Shown here: in pieces, positions 1 through 7,119 of the stretch
Layout: every line of letters begins with the position of its first letter
Numbering within the stretch: position 1 is the first letter of the stretch
DNA from: UBA12068 sp964452415
GTDB lineage: Bacteria; Patescibacteriota; Minisyncoccia; Moranbacterales; GWC2-37-73
Length of the DNA: 9,679 nucleotides
Direction of reading: 5' to 3'
Assembly: GCA_964452415.1 (NCBI GenBank)
Contig: CAYVME010000035.1
Location: 1-9,679, forward strand
Made by a program: the position numbers and the translations under genes
The notes under the pieces: generated by a model
Database searches by the model: none
What the model saw: only the letters and a program-made list of their open reading frames with translations
What the model was told of the DNA's origin: nothing

Positions 1-443
1 CGAGTCGAGGCGGGAAGCTCTAAAATCCGATCAACAATTTCATCTGTTGAAAGTTTTGAAATTTCTCGTCCACATTCAGAGCAATGAGGAATTCCAATTT
101 TTGCATACAAAAGACGCAAGTAATCATGAATTTCTGTCACTGTTCCCACCGTGGAACGCGGATTGTGAGAAGTTGATTTTTGATCAATTGAAATTGCTGG
201 TGAAAGCCCCTGGATGTAATCCACGTCCGGCTTATCCATCTGTCCCAAGAATTGTCTGGCATAGCTCGACAAACTTTCAAGATATCTGCGCTGACCCTCA
301 GCAAAAATTGTATCAAACGCCAAAGTTGATTTTCCAGAGCCAGAAAGACCAGTGAAAACAATAAATTTGTTTCTTGGCAATTCAAGATCAATATTTTTCA
401 GGTTATGCTCACGCGCACCTTTGATGATTATTTTATCTTCCAT
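1..443 (-). CDS. uvrA: UvrA, excinuclease ABC subunit A (5' part, cut by window edge)
   Basis: This is the N-terminal 147 residues of UvrA, the ATPase that works with UvrB to find bulky DNA lesions in nucleotide excision repair. The protein opens with the family signature IIIKGAREHNLKNIDLELPR, followed by a Walker A loop, TGLSGSGKST, at residues 31-40. Next come the conserved AFDTIFAEGQRRYLESLS and YARQFLGQM segments and the SPAISIDQKS region. C121-x-x-C124 is the first half of a UvrA zinc module; its second half lies beyond the window. The ATG at 441-443 sits where UvrA proteins normally begin, and there is no clear Shine-Dalgarno site before it. The frame stays open to position 1. The upstream spacer carries GC-rich palindromic repeats and a candidate promoter. 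Identity is secure; only completeness is unknown. Confidence 0.97.
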   Translation of the reverse strand, partial: MEDKIIIKGAREHNLKNIDLELPRNKFIVFTGLSGSGKSTLAFDTIFAEGQRRYLESLSSYARQFLGQMDKPDVDYIQGLSPAISIDQKSTSHNPRSTVGTVTEIHDYLRLLYAKIGIPHCSECGREISKLSTDEIVDRILELPAST

Positions 444-464
444 AAGATGTTTTCTTCAATATTA

Positions 465-499
465 CTCCCTCTCCTTCCGGGAGAGGGCCGGGGTGAGGG
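465..499 (-). repeat. GC-rich palindromic repeat, element 1
   Basis: The 35 nt element is about three-quarters GC in an AT-rich spacer. It contains an 8-bp perfect stem (467-474 with 480-487, loop TTCCG), followed on the plus strand by a GGCCGGGGTGAGGG tail. Read on the minus strand it begins CCCTCACCCC and ends in the hairpin. That is the same plan as element 2 at 521-565 on the plus strand, so the two form a head-to-head pair. From memory it resembles REP-like intergenic palindromes seen in many bacteria. Family membership has not been checked. Confidence 0.7.
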
Positions 500-520
500 T
501 TCGCTTGCTATGCATAATTC

Positions 521-565
521 CCCCCCTCATCTGTCCTGCGGACATCTTCTCCCGAAGGGAGAAGA
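521..565 (+). repeat. GC-rich palindromic repeat, element 2
   Basis: It starts CCCCCCTCAT, then forms a 5-bp hairpin (532-536 with 540-544, loop TGC), then a 9-bp perfect hairpin (545-553 with 557-565, loop GAA). The order CCCTCA, short stem, CTTCTCCC-GAA-GGGAGAAG recalls, from memory, rhizobial RIME-type elements, although this genome is not alphaproteobacterial in character. It lies in inverted orientation to element 1, and the 21 nt between them includes the palindrome TATGCATA (509-516). Both elements would fall inside the uvrA leader if the promoter at 565-594 is real. Confidence 0.7.
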
Positions 566-594
566 ATATAATGTGTAAAACTTATTAAACGCAA
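565..594 (-). promoter_or_regulatory. Candidate uvrA promoter
   Basis: On the minus strand, TTGCGT (594-589) lies 18 nt before TATATT (570-565), a five-of-six match to the -10 consensus. Transcription would start near 558, giving a leader of about 115 nt that contains the palindromic repeats. The -10 box touches the outer base of the element 2 hairpin. The -35 box is a partial match, so this is tentative. Confidence 0.35.
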
Positions 595-655
595 AAAATT
601 CCCTTTTTTCAGGTACTAAAGTTACTACGCCTTATTTTGTATTTATATTGCTTTA

Positions 656-2263
656 CTACTTCAAAACCCTCCTTGTTTTGACAAACCACTTGTTCACATC
701 AGCAAATCTGCCTGAAGAATTGTTAATATTTTTCACTTCAACACCTTGCAAATTGGTGCTGGTTGGATACAAATAATATCTCGAATATAGAAAGATTGCG
801 GGATTTTCCTTTTTCAATATTCCCTGGAATTTTTGATATTCTTCAATTCTCTTTTCATCATTGGTCTCCTGTCTCAAGCTCTCAAGCACTCCATCCGCAT
901 CCTTATTATCGAAAAGTGAGAGATTAAGTCCCGGATCTCTTTTTTGCGAAGAATGCCAAAATGAATACAAATCAGGGCTGAAGCTGATTGCCTGCCCAAA
1001 CAAAAGACTGTCATATTCGCGCGTTCGAATATAATTCTGCTGCAAATCTGAAACAGTCAAAACTTTCACATTAACTCTCGCACCAACTCTTTCCCATTGT
1101 TTTTTGAGAATTTCAGCTGTCTGATTCAATTCTGGCCAATCTGTCGTGACCAATTCAAATTCAAGTTTATCATCGCCTTTTTTGCGAACATTCTCGGATT
1201 CATCCAATTTCCAACCTTCTTCATCCAAAATTTTGTTCGCTTCATCAATATTAATCTTGAGTTCCTCATTATTATAACCTTTCATTTGAGGAAAAACCGG
1301 CGAAGCCAAGGCAAAACCTTTTCCATACAAAACAACATCAATAACTTCCTTCCTATCAACACTCTTGGAAAGAGCTTTTCTAACTGCATCATTAGCCAAG
1401 GCAATACTTTTTGTCTCATTAAGAAAAACAGAAAAATATCTCGGAATGATCAATTCATGAACATTGGTACTTTTTACATTTTTAATATTCTTGATATTTT
1501 CTGGAGGAATGCTTGCCATTCCCATAATCTCTTTCTTGTTGTAAGCAGCAATAAGTTCTTCATCGCTAGGATAAAAATTAAAAGCAAGCCTTGATATGAA
1601 AGGATTTCCACCATGATAACCCTTGTAGCCAACCAACTGCATAGTTAAAATATTTCCACCAGAATCTTTTTGCAGACTTGAAAAAATGTATGGGCCACTG
1701 CCAACCGGATGTAAATTATTTTCTGCAAGAGCAAATTTTTCTGGTGCGATGTTTTCCCAAATGTGCTTAGGCAAAATTCCAACAGTCAGATTGTCCAAAA
1801 ATCCAATAAACGGATTTTTCAGAACAAATTTAATCGTATTTTCATCAATCAAGCTCACCTCAACACCTTGCAAATTCTGACGAAGTGGACTCTTGTAAGC
1901 TGGGTCCTGCAGAGCATTAAAAGTAAAATTAACATCCCCTGCTGTTATCGCCTCGCCATCATGCCAAAATGCACCTTTTCTGAGTGAGACTATGTACTCT
2001 TTTTGATCATCAGAAACTGAATAATTTTCAGCCAAATCAGTGACCACATTTCCGTTATCATCATATTTAAAAAGTCCGCTATATATAAGACTAGCCAAAT
2101 CACTGTCTGCCTCACTTGTTTGAGACAAAAGTGGATTGAGATATAACGGCTGTCCCACAACTCCCTCGATGTATTCCCCTCCGACCTTCGGAATTGCTTT
2201 TGTCATGTTCAAATAAAAAGAACCGATCCAAAAAACAAAAGAAACCCCTATCACGCCAAGCAA
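656..2263 (-). CDS. Peptide-type ABC transporter solute-binding protein, membrane-anchored (SBP_bac_5/OppA family)
   Basis: This is a family 5 extracytoplasmic solute-binding protein of the OppA/DppA type, expected to bind oligopeptides or similar ligands outside the membrane. Visible family features are GGEYIEGVVGQPLYLNPLLS, the LIYSGLFKYD segment, the WHDGEAITAGDVNFTF motif and the GSGPYIF segment. A hydrophobic helix at residues 2-18 has no lipobox cysteine after it, so the protein is probably held by an uncleaved anchor and is not a lipoprotein. No permease or ATPase genes lie nearby, so it is an orphan. The coordinates use a TTG at 2263, but this start falls inside the anchor. The same frame stays open to 2380 and encodes a plausible basic cytoplasmic stretch (SDKIKYLLPRNWKTVGRALT), with no ATG, GTG or TTG. 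The real start is probably near ATT 2365, giving about 569 residues. It lies behind secG, probably in the same transcript. Confidence 0.9.
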   Translation of the reverse strand: MLGVIGVSFVFWIGSFYLNMTKAIPKVGGEYIEGVVGQPLYLNPLLSQTSEADSDLASLIYSGLFKYDDNGNVVTDLAENYSVSDDQKEYIVSLRKGAFWHDGEAITAGDVNFTFNALQDPAYKSPLRQNLQGVEVSLIDENTIKFVLKNPFIGFLDNLTVGILPKHIWENIAPEKFALAENNLHPVGSGPYIFSSLQKDSGGNILTMQLVGYKGYHGGNPFISRLAFNFYPSDEELIAAYNKKEIMGMASIPPENIKNIKNVKSTNVHELIIPRYFSVFLNETKSIALANDAVRKALSKSVDRKEVIDVVLYGKGFALASPVFPQMKGYNNEELKINIDEANKILDEEGWKLDESENVRKKGDDKLEFELVTTDWPELNQTAEILKKQWERVGARVNVKVLTVSDLQQNYIRTREYDSLLFGQAISFSPDLYSFWHSSQKRDPGLNLSLFDNKDADGVLESLRQETNDEKRIEEYQKFQGILKKENPAIFLYSRYYLYPTSTNLQGVEVKNINNSSGRFADVNKWFVKTRRVLK

Positions 2264-2391
2264 TGCGGTTACGATTAATTTCTCCTTGAATGTCAGCGCG
2301 CGCCCAACTGTCTTCCAGTTTCTTGGCAGAAGATATTTTATTTTATCGCTTGAATCTATACTAATATGTTTGAAATTAAATTATTACAAGA

Positions 2392-2613
2392 CTATTGATT
2401 TGCAATCATTACGATCACAACAGAAAGAGCGATGAAGATGAAACCAAGAATCATGGAAACATAGAAAAGAAACTTTTCCAATCCTCTTTTAGTGTAATAG
2501 CCACCAAAGTCACCACCAAAAGCTCCAGAAAGGCCACTTCCCCTGCTTTGAAGCAAAATTGAAACAACGAGCAAAACCGAAACAATCAATTGGAGTATAG
2601 TTGCTAATTTCAT
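2392..2613 (-). CDS. secG: SecG, preprotein translocase subunit
   Basis: This 73-residue protein is SecG, the small subunit that assists the SecYE channel during protein export across the cytoplasmic membrane. It has two hydrophobic helices (about residues 3-20 and 48-69). They flank the diagnostic loop LLQSRGSGLSGAFGG, and RGLEKFLF precedes the second helix. Length and order match the family. The ATG at 2611-2613 gives the usual MKLATILQ beginning. A longer in-frame TTG at 2682 exists, but it coincides with the -35 box of the promoter at 2654-2682, so I reject it. A weak GAG lies about nine bases before the chosen ATG. The solute-binding protein frame follows closely downstream, suggesting co-transcription. 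Confidence 0.95.
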   Translation of the reverse strand: MKLATILQLIVSVLLVVSILLQSRGSGLSGAFGGDFGGYYTKRGLEKFLFYVSMILGFIFIALSVVIVMIANQ

Positions 2614-2653
2614 CTTTATATTCTCAATAATTATTGGACTTCTTACAACTCTT

Positions 2654-2682
2654 AATCTATCAAATTGGGACTGTTTGGTCAA
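2654..2682 (-). promoter_or_regulatory. Promoter of secG and the solute-binding protein
   Basis: TTGACC (2682-2677) is followed after exactly 17 nt by TAGATT (2659-2654) on the minus strand. The predicted start near 2647 leaves a leader of about 34 nt before the secG ATG. The same TTGACC, 17 nt, TAGA-x-T layout recurs before the U32 gene, which raises confidence in both. Confidence 0.55.
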
Positions 2683-2713
2683 GCTAAACTGAGTATTTTT
2701 GGCTCAACTAAGC
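2683..2713 (-). terminator. Hairpin over the nucleotidyltransferase stop codon, possible weak terminator
   Basis: On the minus strand GCTTAGTTGAG (2713-2703) can pair with CTCAGTTTAGC (2693-2683) around a 9-nt loop. This gives eleven positions with one T-T mismatch and two G-U pairs. The first arm contains the TAG stop of the nucleotidyltransferase gene, and the second arm abuts the -35 box of the secG promoter. No U-tract follows, so it is not a classical intrinsic terminator. It may only mark the transcript boundary. Confidence 0.35.
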
Positions 2714-3643
2714 GATAAGTTGATCTATTTTCTCTTTGAATTTTTCAAAAATCACCGGACCGTGAGGGGCAGGCAAAAACACCAAGGCGTCATCATTGGC
2801 ATATACCATGCTTCCCTCTTGATGAGTTTTTGGATTAAGCATGATTCTTTTTCTCTCAACTTTCTTCAAAAAATTCTCAAAAAAATTCCAGCCCAACAAC
2901 AATTCTCCTAGACTGCGAATGTTTTTTGAAAAAGCGCAGTCTGAAATAATTTTTGGCGGATCAATTTCTCTAAGCGCATATGTTGGCTTCATGTTTTGGA
3001 TCCATCTGTTCTTGATTTGAAATCGATGATAAGTTTCGCTGCCAAAGAGCGGAAAGAGAAACATGTATTCACTGGCAGAAAATAAATCTTTCGTGATTAC
3101 CTCGAGTGACTCATCTGTGATAAAAAAATTAAGACAAACCCTGTCTGAAACTTTCTTGCCATGCCTTCTTTTCCCCAAAAAATGCACCAAGCCGGTCACC
3201 AAAGTTCTGCCTGTCCAAATTTTTCCGTATTTCAGGACAACAAAAAGATCCAGGTCACTGCCATGGTGAGCATTTTTCATTGCCAAACCCCCAGTCGCTC
3301 CAATCATTCGCACAAAAGGCACAAATCTGAGACATTTCACAATCCACTCGAGCTTTTTTATTTTTTTGGCAGAAATTTTATTGTTTAATATTCTTCTTGA
3401 AACCAAATCCTTTCTGCCTTTTAAGAAATAAAAACCATTGAAATGTTCCACAAATTTTGCAAGTTCATTGCCATTAATTTCATTTATAACCTGAGACAAT
3501 GCTATGCTTGGAATTGTTGTGTTATTAGAATAATAATCTGTCCTGATTAAATATTTCCAAAGTTCAAAAGAAGTTAACGGATAATTCAATCCGTCATAAT
3601 AAATGATTGTTGCAAGAATATTTTTCTCTAATTTTTTCGACAT
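2708..3643 (-). CDS. Nucleotidyltransferase-fold protein with N-terminal winged-helix-like region
   Basis: The 311-residue protein carries a polymerase-beta-type nucleotidyltransferase core. GATGGLAMKNAHHGSDLDLFVV at about residues 115-136 has been read in two parts: a glycine-rich turn (G115-G119) and the paired metal-binding acids D130 and D132. The expected third acidic strand falls near VCLNFFI, where an asparagine (N172) occupies a likely position, so catalytic competence is uncertain. Residues 1-95 look like a winged-helix region (YPLTSFELWKYL, then FYFLKGR). The substrate is unknown. Similar proteins are, from memory, common and uncharacterised in Patescibacteria. The ATG at 3641-3643 is only 5 nt after the stop of the AI-2E-family gene, so the two are probably translated from one message. 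The start has no Shine-Dalgarno site. The domain call is firm; the function is not. Confidence 0.82.
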   Translation of the reverse strand: MSKKLEKNILATIIYYDGLNYPLTSFELWKYLIRTDYYSNNTTIPSIALSQVINEINGNELAKFVEHFNGFYFLKGRKDLVSRRILNNKISAKKIKKLEWIVKCLRFVPFVRMIGATGGLAMKNAHHGSDLDLFVVLKYGKIWTGRTLVTGLVHFLGKRRHGKKVSDRVCLNFFITDESLEVITKDLFSASEYMFLFPLFGSETYHRFQIKNRWIQNMKPTYALREIDPPKIISDCAFSKNIRSLGELLLGWNFFENFLKKVERKRIMLNPKTHQEGSMVYANDDALVFLPAPHGPVIFEKFKEKIDQLIA

Positions 3644-3648
3644 GATTT

Positions 3649-4689
3649 TCAGATAACATCTTCTCTGCTTGATTCATTCTTGTTTACAAAATCACCAATA
3701 AAAACACTCAGCACAGAAGCAATTGGCACAGCCAAGATTGCTCCAACAACTCCTCCAAGCTGAGCCCCAATCAAAAGAGCCAGGATAACAACAACTGGGT
3801 TAAGGCCAACAGCTTTCTTCATTACTTGTGGCACGACAATATTGCTTTCTATTTGTTGGTTGATTGTGAAAATACAAAGCACAATAAATCCAGTCAGCGG
3901 AGAGATCAAAAATCCAATAAAAGAAGCCAGAGTTGCCGAAATAATTGGCCCAAGATATGGAACTATTTCAAGCAAACCAGCAATTAGAGCCAATATCAAC
4001 GCATATGGAATGTCAAACAATGACAACGCAATGAAATCCAAAGCGAAAATTATAAGCATCAAAATTATTTGTCCAAGCATCCATTTTCCAATTTTATCTT
4101 TGATCCTGCTTGCAACTGAAATAACATAGGCTTGGTTTTCCTTTGGCGTGACCGATTTGATGAACTTATTCATTCCATCCTCTTTAACTGACATATAGAA
4201 AGTGAGCGACATCACAACCAACAAGGAAATGAAGAATGTGAAAACTCCAACCGTAGTTGTGAAAATTTGACCAGATGACTGAAACAAATTTCCAGTCATG
4301 TTTTGAAGAAATTCATGACTGTTGAAATTAATTCCATAAGAAAGGGCATACTGTTCAATTCCAGAAAATGTTTGCGAAAAACTTTCTCCGTATACAGGGA
4401 GATTTTGTGTGAAACTTGCAAATTGACTCAGCATTGGCGGAATCAAAAAAGAAATCAGAATTCCCACCAATGAAAGCAAGACGATGTAGATCAAAATAAC
4501 TCCCAAAGAACGAGGAATCTTGCGTTTTGCCATGAAATCTATGGCCGGATCAAGTGTGGCTGTCAAAATAACCGAGAGAAAAAACAATGCCAGAACATCC
4601 CGCACCAAATATAAAAACCAAAGCCCCAAAATTATTGCGACAATTTTGATAATCAAACCGGTTGAAATGTCGATTGTTCTTTTTTCCAT
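3649..4689 (-). CDS. AI-2E/PerM family transporter (UPF0118)
   Basis: This polytopic membrane protein belongs to the AI-2E family exporter/PerM group. Members have been linked to export of autoinducer-2 or ions, but the substrate cannot be read from sequence. Hydrophobic segments occur near the N-terminus (LIIKIVAIILGLWFLYLV and ALFFLSVILTATLDP), in the middle (FFISLLVVMSLTFYMS) and as a dense cluster at the C-terminus. The hallmark region GLLEIVPYLGPIISATLA and the later VVPQVMKKAVGLNPVVV are both present. I chose the ATG at 4689 because MEKRTIDISTG is the usual family beginning. A GTG at 4716 adds nine residues and has an AAAGGA-like site 5 nt upstream, so it is a real alternative (346 versus 355 residues). 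The nucleotidyltransferase gene follows after 5 nt. TGA is the stop codon. Confidence 0.92.
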   Translation of the reverse strand: MEKRTIDISTGLIIKIVAIILGLWFLYLVRDVLALFFLSVILTATLDPAIDFMAKRKIPRSLGVILIYIVLLSLVGILISFLIPPMLSQFASFTQNLPVYGESFSQTFSGIEQYALSYGINFNSHEFLQNMTGNLFQSSGQIFTTTVGVFTFFISLLVVMSLTFYMSVKEDGMNKFIKSVTPKENQAYVISVASRIKDKIGKWMLGQIILMLIIFALDFIALSLFDIPYALILALIAGLLEIVPYLGPIISATLASFIGFLISPLTGFIVLCIFTINQQIESNIVVPQVMKKAVGLNPVVVILALLIGAQLGGVVGAILAVPIASVLSVFIGDFVNKNESSREDVI

Positions 4690-4740
4690 AGGTTTAAACT
4701 TATTTTCTTGTCTCACTTACTTCCTTTTTCGGCACGCTTC

Positions 4741-4790
4741 GCAGTCAGGAACTATGACTGCTCGCTAAGAGCTCACTGTCGCTCACTATT
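4741..4790. repeat. Structured spacer: 7-bp hairpin plus GCTCACT direct repeat
   Basis: GCAGTCA (4741-4747) and TGACTGC (4755-4761) form a perfect 7-bp inverted repeat around GGAACTA. Next come the palindrome GAGCTC (4769-4774) and two copies of GCTCACT spaced 10 nt apart (4771 and 4781). The stretch lies between the M16 stop and the AI-2E-family start and is unlike the AT-rich spacers elsewhere. No U-tract follows the hairpin on either strand, so it is not a classical terminator. It could be a degraded interspersed repeat or a leader structure. I saw no convincing promoter in this gap. Confidence 0.45.
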
Positions 4791-4831
4791 GCCTCATAAG
4801 AAAGCAAGTTCGCAAAAAAATAAAATGAGAT

Positions 4832-6100
4832 TTATATTTTCAATATTTTCTCTATCGCCTTACCATTTTTATGTGGTCCAATTATTGCGCAGTTAAGTTT
4901 TTTATTCACGAAAATATCTTTGGCAACTCGCAATATGTCATTCACTTTGACCGCATCAACTTTCGCAAAAACTTCTTGGGGTGTCAGAATTTTTTCTTTA
5001 TGCATTTCCTGATCAATAAAGAACATTGCAACATCATCAGAAGCTTCAAAACCCATCACTGCTCGCCCTTTCACATAATCCTTGGCCCTTTGCAATTCTT
5101 TTTCTTCAACTTTTTCAGTTGCTATTTTTTTGTATTCCTCAAGAATAGCTGTGACTGTTTGCTCAACTTTTCCATGCTCCACTCCAGCCTGCGTTCCAAT
5201 GTATCCACAATCTTGGTATGTATCCACGCTGGTATGTACAAAATATGCCAAACCTTGTCGCTCACGAATCTTGATAAACAAGCGACTGCTCATGTTCCCA
5301 CCGAGAATAATTGAGAGCATCGCCAACGCGTAGCGATCTTTATGATTTTGGCGATACGCCCTGGTTCCCACAATCAAATGCGTTTGATCGGTCTTCTTAA
5401 ATTTAATGTGAACTTGAGGAACTGATTGTTTCTCGATAACTTTTTTCATTTGAGCCTTTTTTCCGGTTTGAAAATCAGCAAAATATGATTTTATCTGAGC
5501 AAGAATTTTCTTTTCATCAAATTTTCCAGCCACGCAAACCACAGTTTCAAGCGCATTATAATTTCTCTTCATGTATGCAATGAAGTCTTTTCGCTCAAAT
5601 GATTTGATTGTTTCTCGATATCCAACAAGCTCCCTTCCAAGAGGCTGCTCGGGATATAACATTTTTTCAAATTCAGTTCCGACTGATCGACGAGGATCAT
5701 CTTGATACATGCTGAGCTCTTGCAAAATTGGACCTCGCTCGCGATCGATCTCCACTTGCTCCAATTTTGAATTGAGAAAAATATCAGACACAACATCCAA
5801 CGCTTTTTCGACATGCCTGGCATCAACTTTTGCATAATATGCAGTCTTGTCAGCTGAAGTGAAGGCATTAAACTCTCCACCCACCATGTCCAATTCCTCA
5901 GAAATTGATTGTGCAGTCGGACGCTTTTCGGTTCCCTTGAACATCATGTGCTCAATGAAATGTGAAAGTCCTGCCTGCTTTTCAGTTTCATGTCGCCCAC
6001 CAACCCCAACCATGACCATCACAGTTGCAGTTTGCGTTCCACTCATTGGAATCGTCAAGATTCGAAGTCCATTTTTTAAGGTTGTTTTTTTATAATTCAT
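4832..6100 (-). CDS. M16 family zinc metallopeptidase (processing peptidase-like)
   Basis: The 422-residue protein is a single-chain M16 peptidase of the mitochondrial processing peptidase/PqqL type. The inverted zinc motif HFIEH is at residues 47-51. The third zinc ligand is probably E128 in ERGPILQEL, 77 residues later, close to the usual distance. GGEFNAFTSADKTAYY and MYQDDP are conserved active-site-domain segments. The second half carries the RERQGLAYFVHTS motif that helps bind substrate in this family. All catalytic residues appear intact, and there is no signal peptide, so it is probably cytoplasmic. It starts 2 nt after the NIF3 stop, an arrangement typical of translational coupling, and no Shine-Dalgarno site is visible. 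The substrate is unknown. The length is normal for single-unit bacterial members, which pair as homodimers or with a partner. Confidence 0.95.
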   Translation of the reverse strand: MNYKKTTLKNGLRILTIPMSGTQTATVMVMVGVGGRHETEKQAGLSHFIEHMMFKGTEKRPTAQSISEELDMVGGEFNAFTSADKTAYYAKVDARHVEKALDVVSDIFLNSKLEQVEIDRERGPILQELSMYQDDPRRSVGTEFEKMLYPEQPLGRELVGYRETIKSFERKDFIAYMKRNYNALETVVCVAGKFDEKKILAQIKSYFADFQTGKKAQMKKVIEKQSVPQVHIKFKKTDQTHLIVGTRAYRQNHKDRYALAMLSIILGGNMSSRLFIKIRERQGLAYFVHTSVDTYQDCGYIGTQAGVEHGKVEQTVTAILEEYKKIATEKVEEKELQRAKDYVKGRAVMGFEASDDVAMFFIDQEMHKEKILTPQEVFAKVDAVKVNDILRVAKDIFVNKKLNCAIIGPHKNGKAIEKILKI

Positions 6101-6102
6101 AC

Positions 6103-7077
6103 TTATTTTTTCTTATTAACTCGGCTTACGCGAATCAATCCTGAGCATGGCACGATCTCAATTCCTTTTTTCTCAAGTTCATCTAAAAACAAGTTCATGC
6201 CCAATGAATCAGAAGAGATATGCCCAGCAATCACAACATTAATGTGCGCAGCCTCTGCTTCTTTGCGGTGTTCTTCTCCCATATGCATTCCAATTATTGT
6301 TCCCACTCCAGCCTGTGACATTTTTGCATACATCTCCTTGCTTCCCGATGTTCCACCTGTAATTTCAGTGAAGGCAATTTTTCCAGCTCTTCGATTTTCA
6401 CTGCCAGCAAAAACTCTTGGACCAGCTCCGCGAATTGCACCTTCCCTATATTCAGGAATTTCCAATAATGATTTTATAATATCCCTGACATACACAGGAT
6501 TATCCTTAAGCACCTTATTCTTCACGAACTGAGCCACAAGATTATCAGCTGGGGTGTGCACATTCATGAAATTCATGCCGAGGAGTCTTGCAGTATCAAC
6601 TTCTTTAAAATAGTTGGCTGGACTAACACCCCTTGAAACTTCACTTATGCGAATACTCATCAAGCTTTCCGCAATATTTATCGGGACACCATATTGAGCA
6701 AGAACATCTGCCTGAAGTTCCATCACATCCACAAGTCCAGGCAGAGCCATTCCCTCTGGATGATGCCCAATAACCAAATCTATTGGACTTTTCGGATTAT
6801 GATTAGAAAGATATCTTGCAACCATAAGTTCACTGCTATCAATATCCACTCCAACCATCACTTTTTTTATTTTTTTTGCTCCACCATCAAAATGAATCCT
6901 GGAGTCCAGATAAGGATTAGTTAAACTCTCCAAATCAAAAAGTTTTTTTTCCTCCTTGGAAAGTTTTTCATACCTCTCTTTTGCATTTTTCAATAAATGA
7001 TCAATCCTACTCTTGGGACGAAAATCTGATTTAATACCAAGGTCTATTGCAAGTTTTTTAATTTCTTGAATGTTCAT
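6103..7077 (-). CDS. NIF3/DUF34 family metal-binding protein
   Basis: This is a NIF3-like (DUF34/YbgI) protein, a widespread metal-binding family often mislabelled GTP cyclohydrolase I type 2. Its biochemical role remains unsettled. The dinuclear metal-site motifs are visible: DLVIGHHPEG with H105 and H106, NVHTPAD with H174 and D178, and VIAGHISSDSLG with H286. E. coli YbgI has a Glu four residues after the last His; here that position is D290, a conservative change. The first 65 residues are a charged helical extension before the core strand VMVGVDID. At 324 residues it is longer than the roughly 250-residue YbgI. It lies 42 nt after the U32 gene and 2 nt before the M16 gene, so all three are probably one operon. 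ATG 7075-7077 lacks a ribosome-binding motif. Confidence 0.9.
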   Translation of the reverse strand: MNIQEIKKLAIDLGIKSDFRPKSRIDHLLKNAKERYEKLSKEEKKLFDLESLTNPYLDSRIHFDGGAKKIKKVMVGVDIDSSELMVARYLSNHNPKSPIDLVIGHHPEGMALPGLVDVMELQADVLAQYGVPINIAESLMSIRISEVSRGVSPANYFKEVDTARLLGMNFMNVHTPADNLVAQFVKNKVLKDNPVYVRDIIKSLLEIPEYREGAIRGAGPRVFAGSENRRAGKIAFTEITGGTSGSKEMYAKMSQAGVGTIIGMHMGEEHRKEAEAAHINVVIAGHISSDSLGMNLFLDELEKKGIEIVPCSGLIRVSRVNKKK

Positions 7078-7119
7078 ACTATTTTAAAAAATAAATTATT
7101 ATTTATACAAAAATAATCA

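Noticed and set aside
352..588. Plus-strand open frame of 78 codons over the palindromic repeats
   Set aside because: It overlaps the uvrA start on the other strand and GC-rich non-coding repeats; the translation has no protein-like pattern.
593..609. A6/T6 stem as a terminator for the solute-binding protein gene
   Set aside because: Six A-T pairs with loop TTCCC are too weak to call, and the run overlaps the -35 box of the candidate uvrA promoter.
1097..1594. Plus-strand open frame of 165 codons
   Set aside because: It lies opposite the well-supported solute-binding protein gene and has the low-complexity Phe/Ile/Asn-rich character of an antisense shadow.
2614..2682. N-terminal extension of secG to TTG 2682
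   Set aside because: The extra 23 residues are not SecG-like and the TTG is part of the TTGACC promoter box.
4871..5314. Plus-strand open frame of 147 codons
   Set aside because: It is antisense to the M16 peptidase, rich in Phe and Cys, and has no family resemblance.
7078..7119. ATTATTT/AAATAAT hairpin between trhP and NIF3 as a terminator
   Set aside because: The stem is all A-T in a 42-nt AT-rich gap and would be expected by chance; the genes look co-transcribed.
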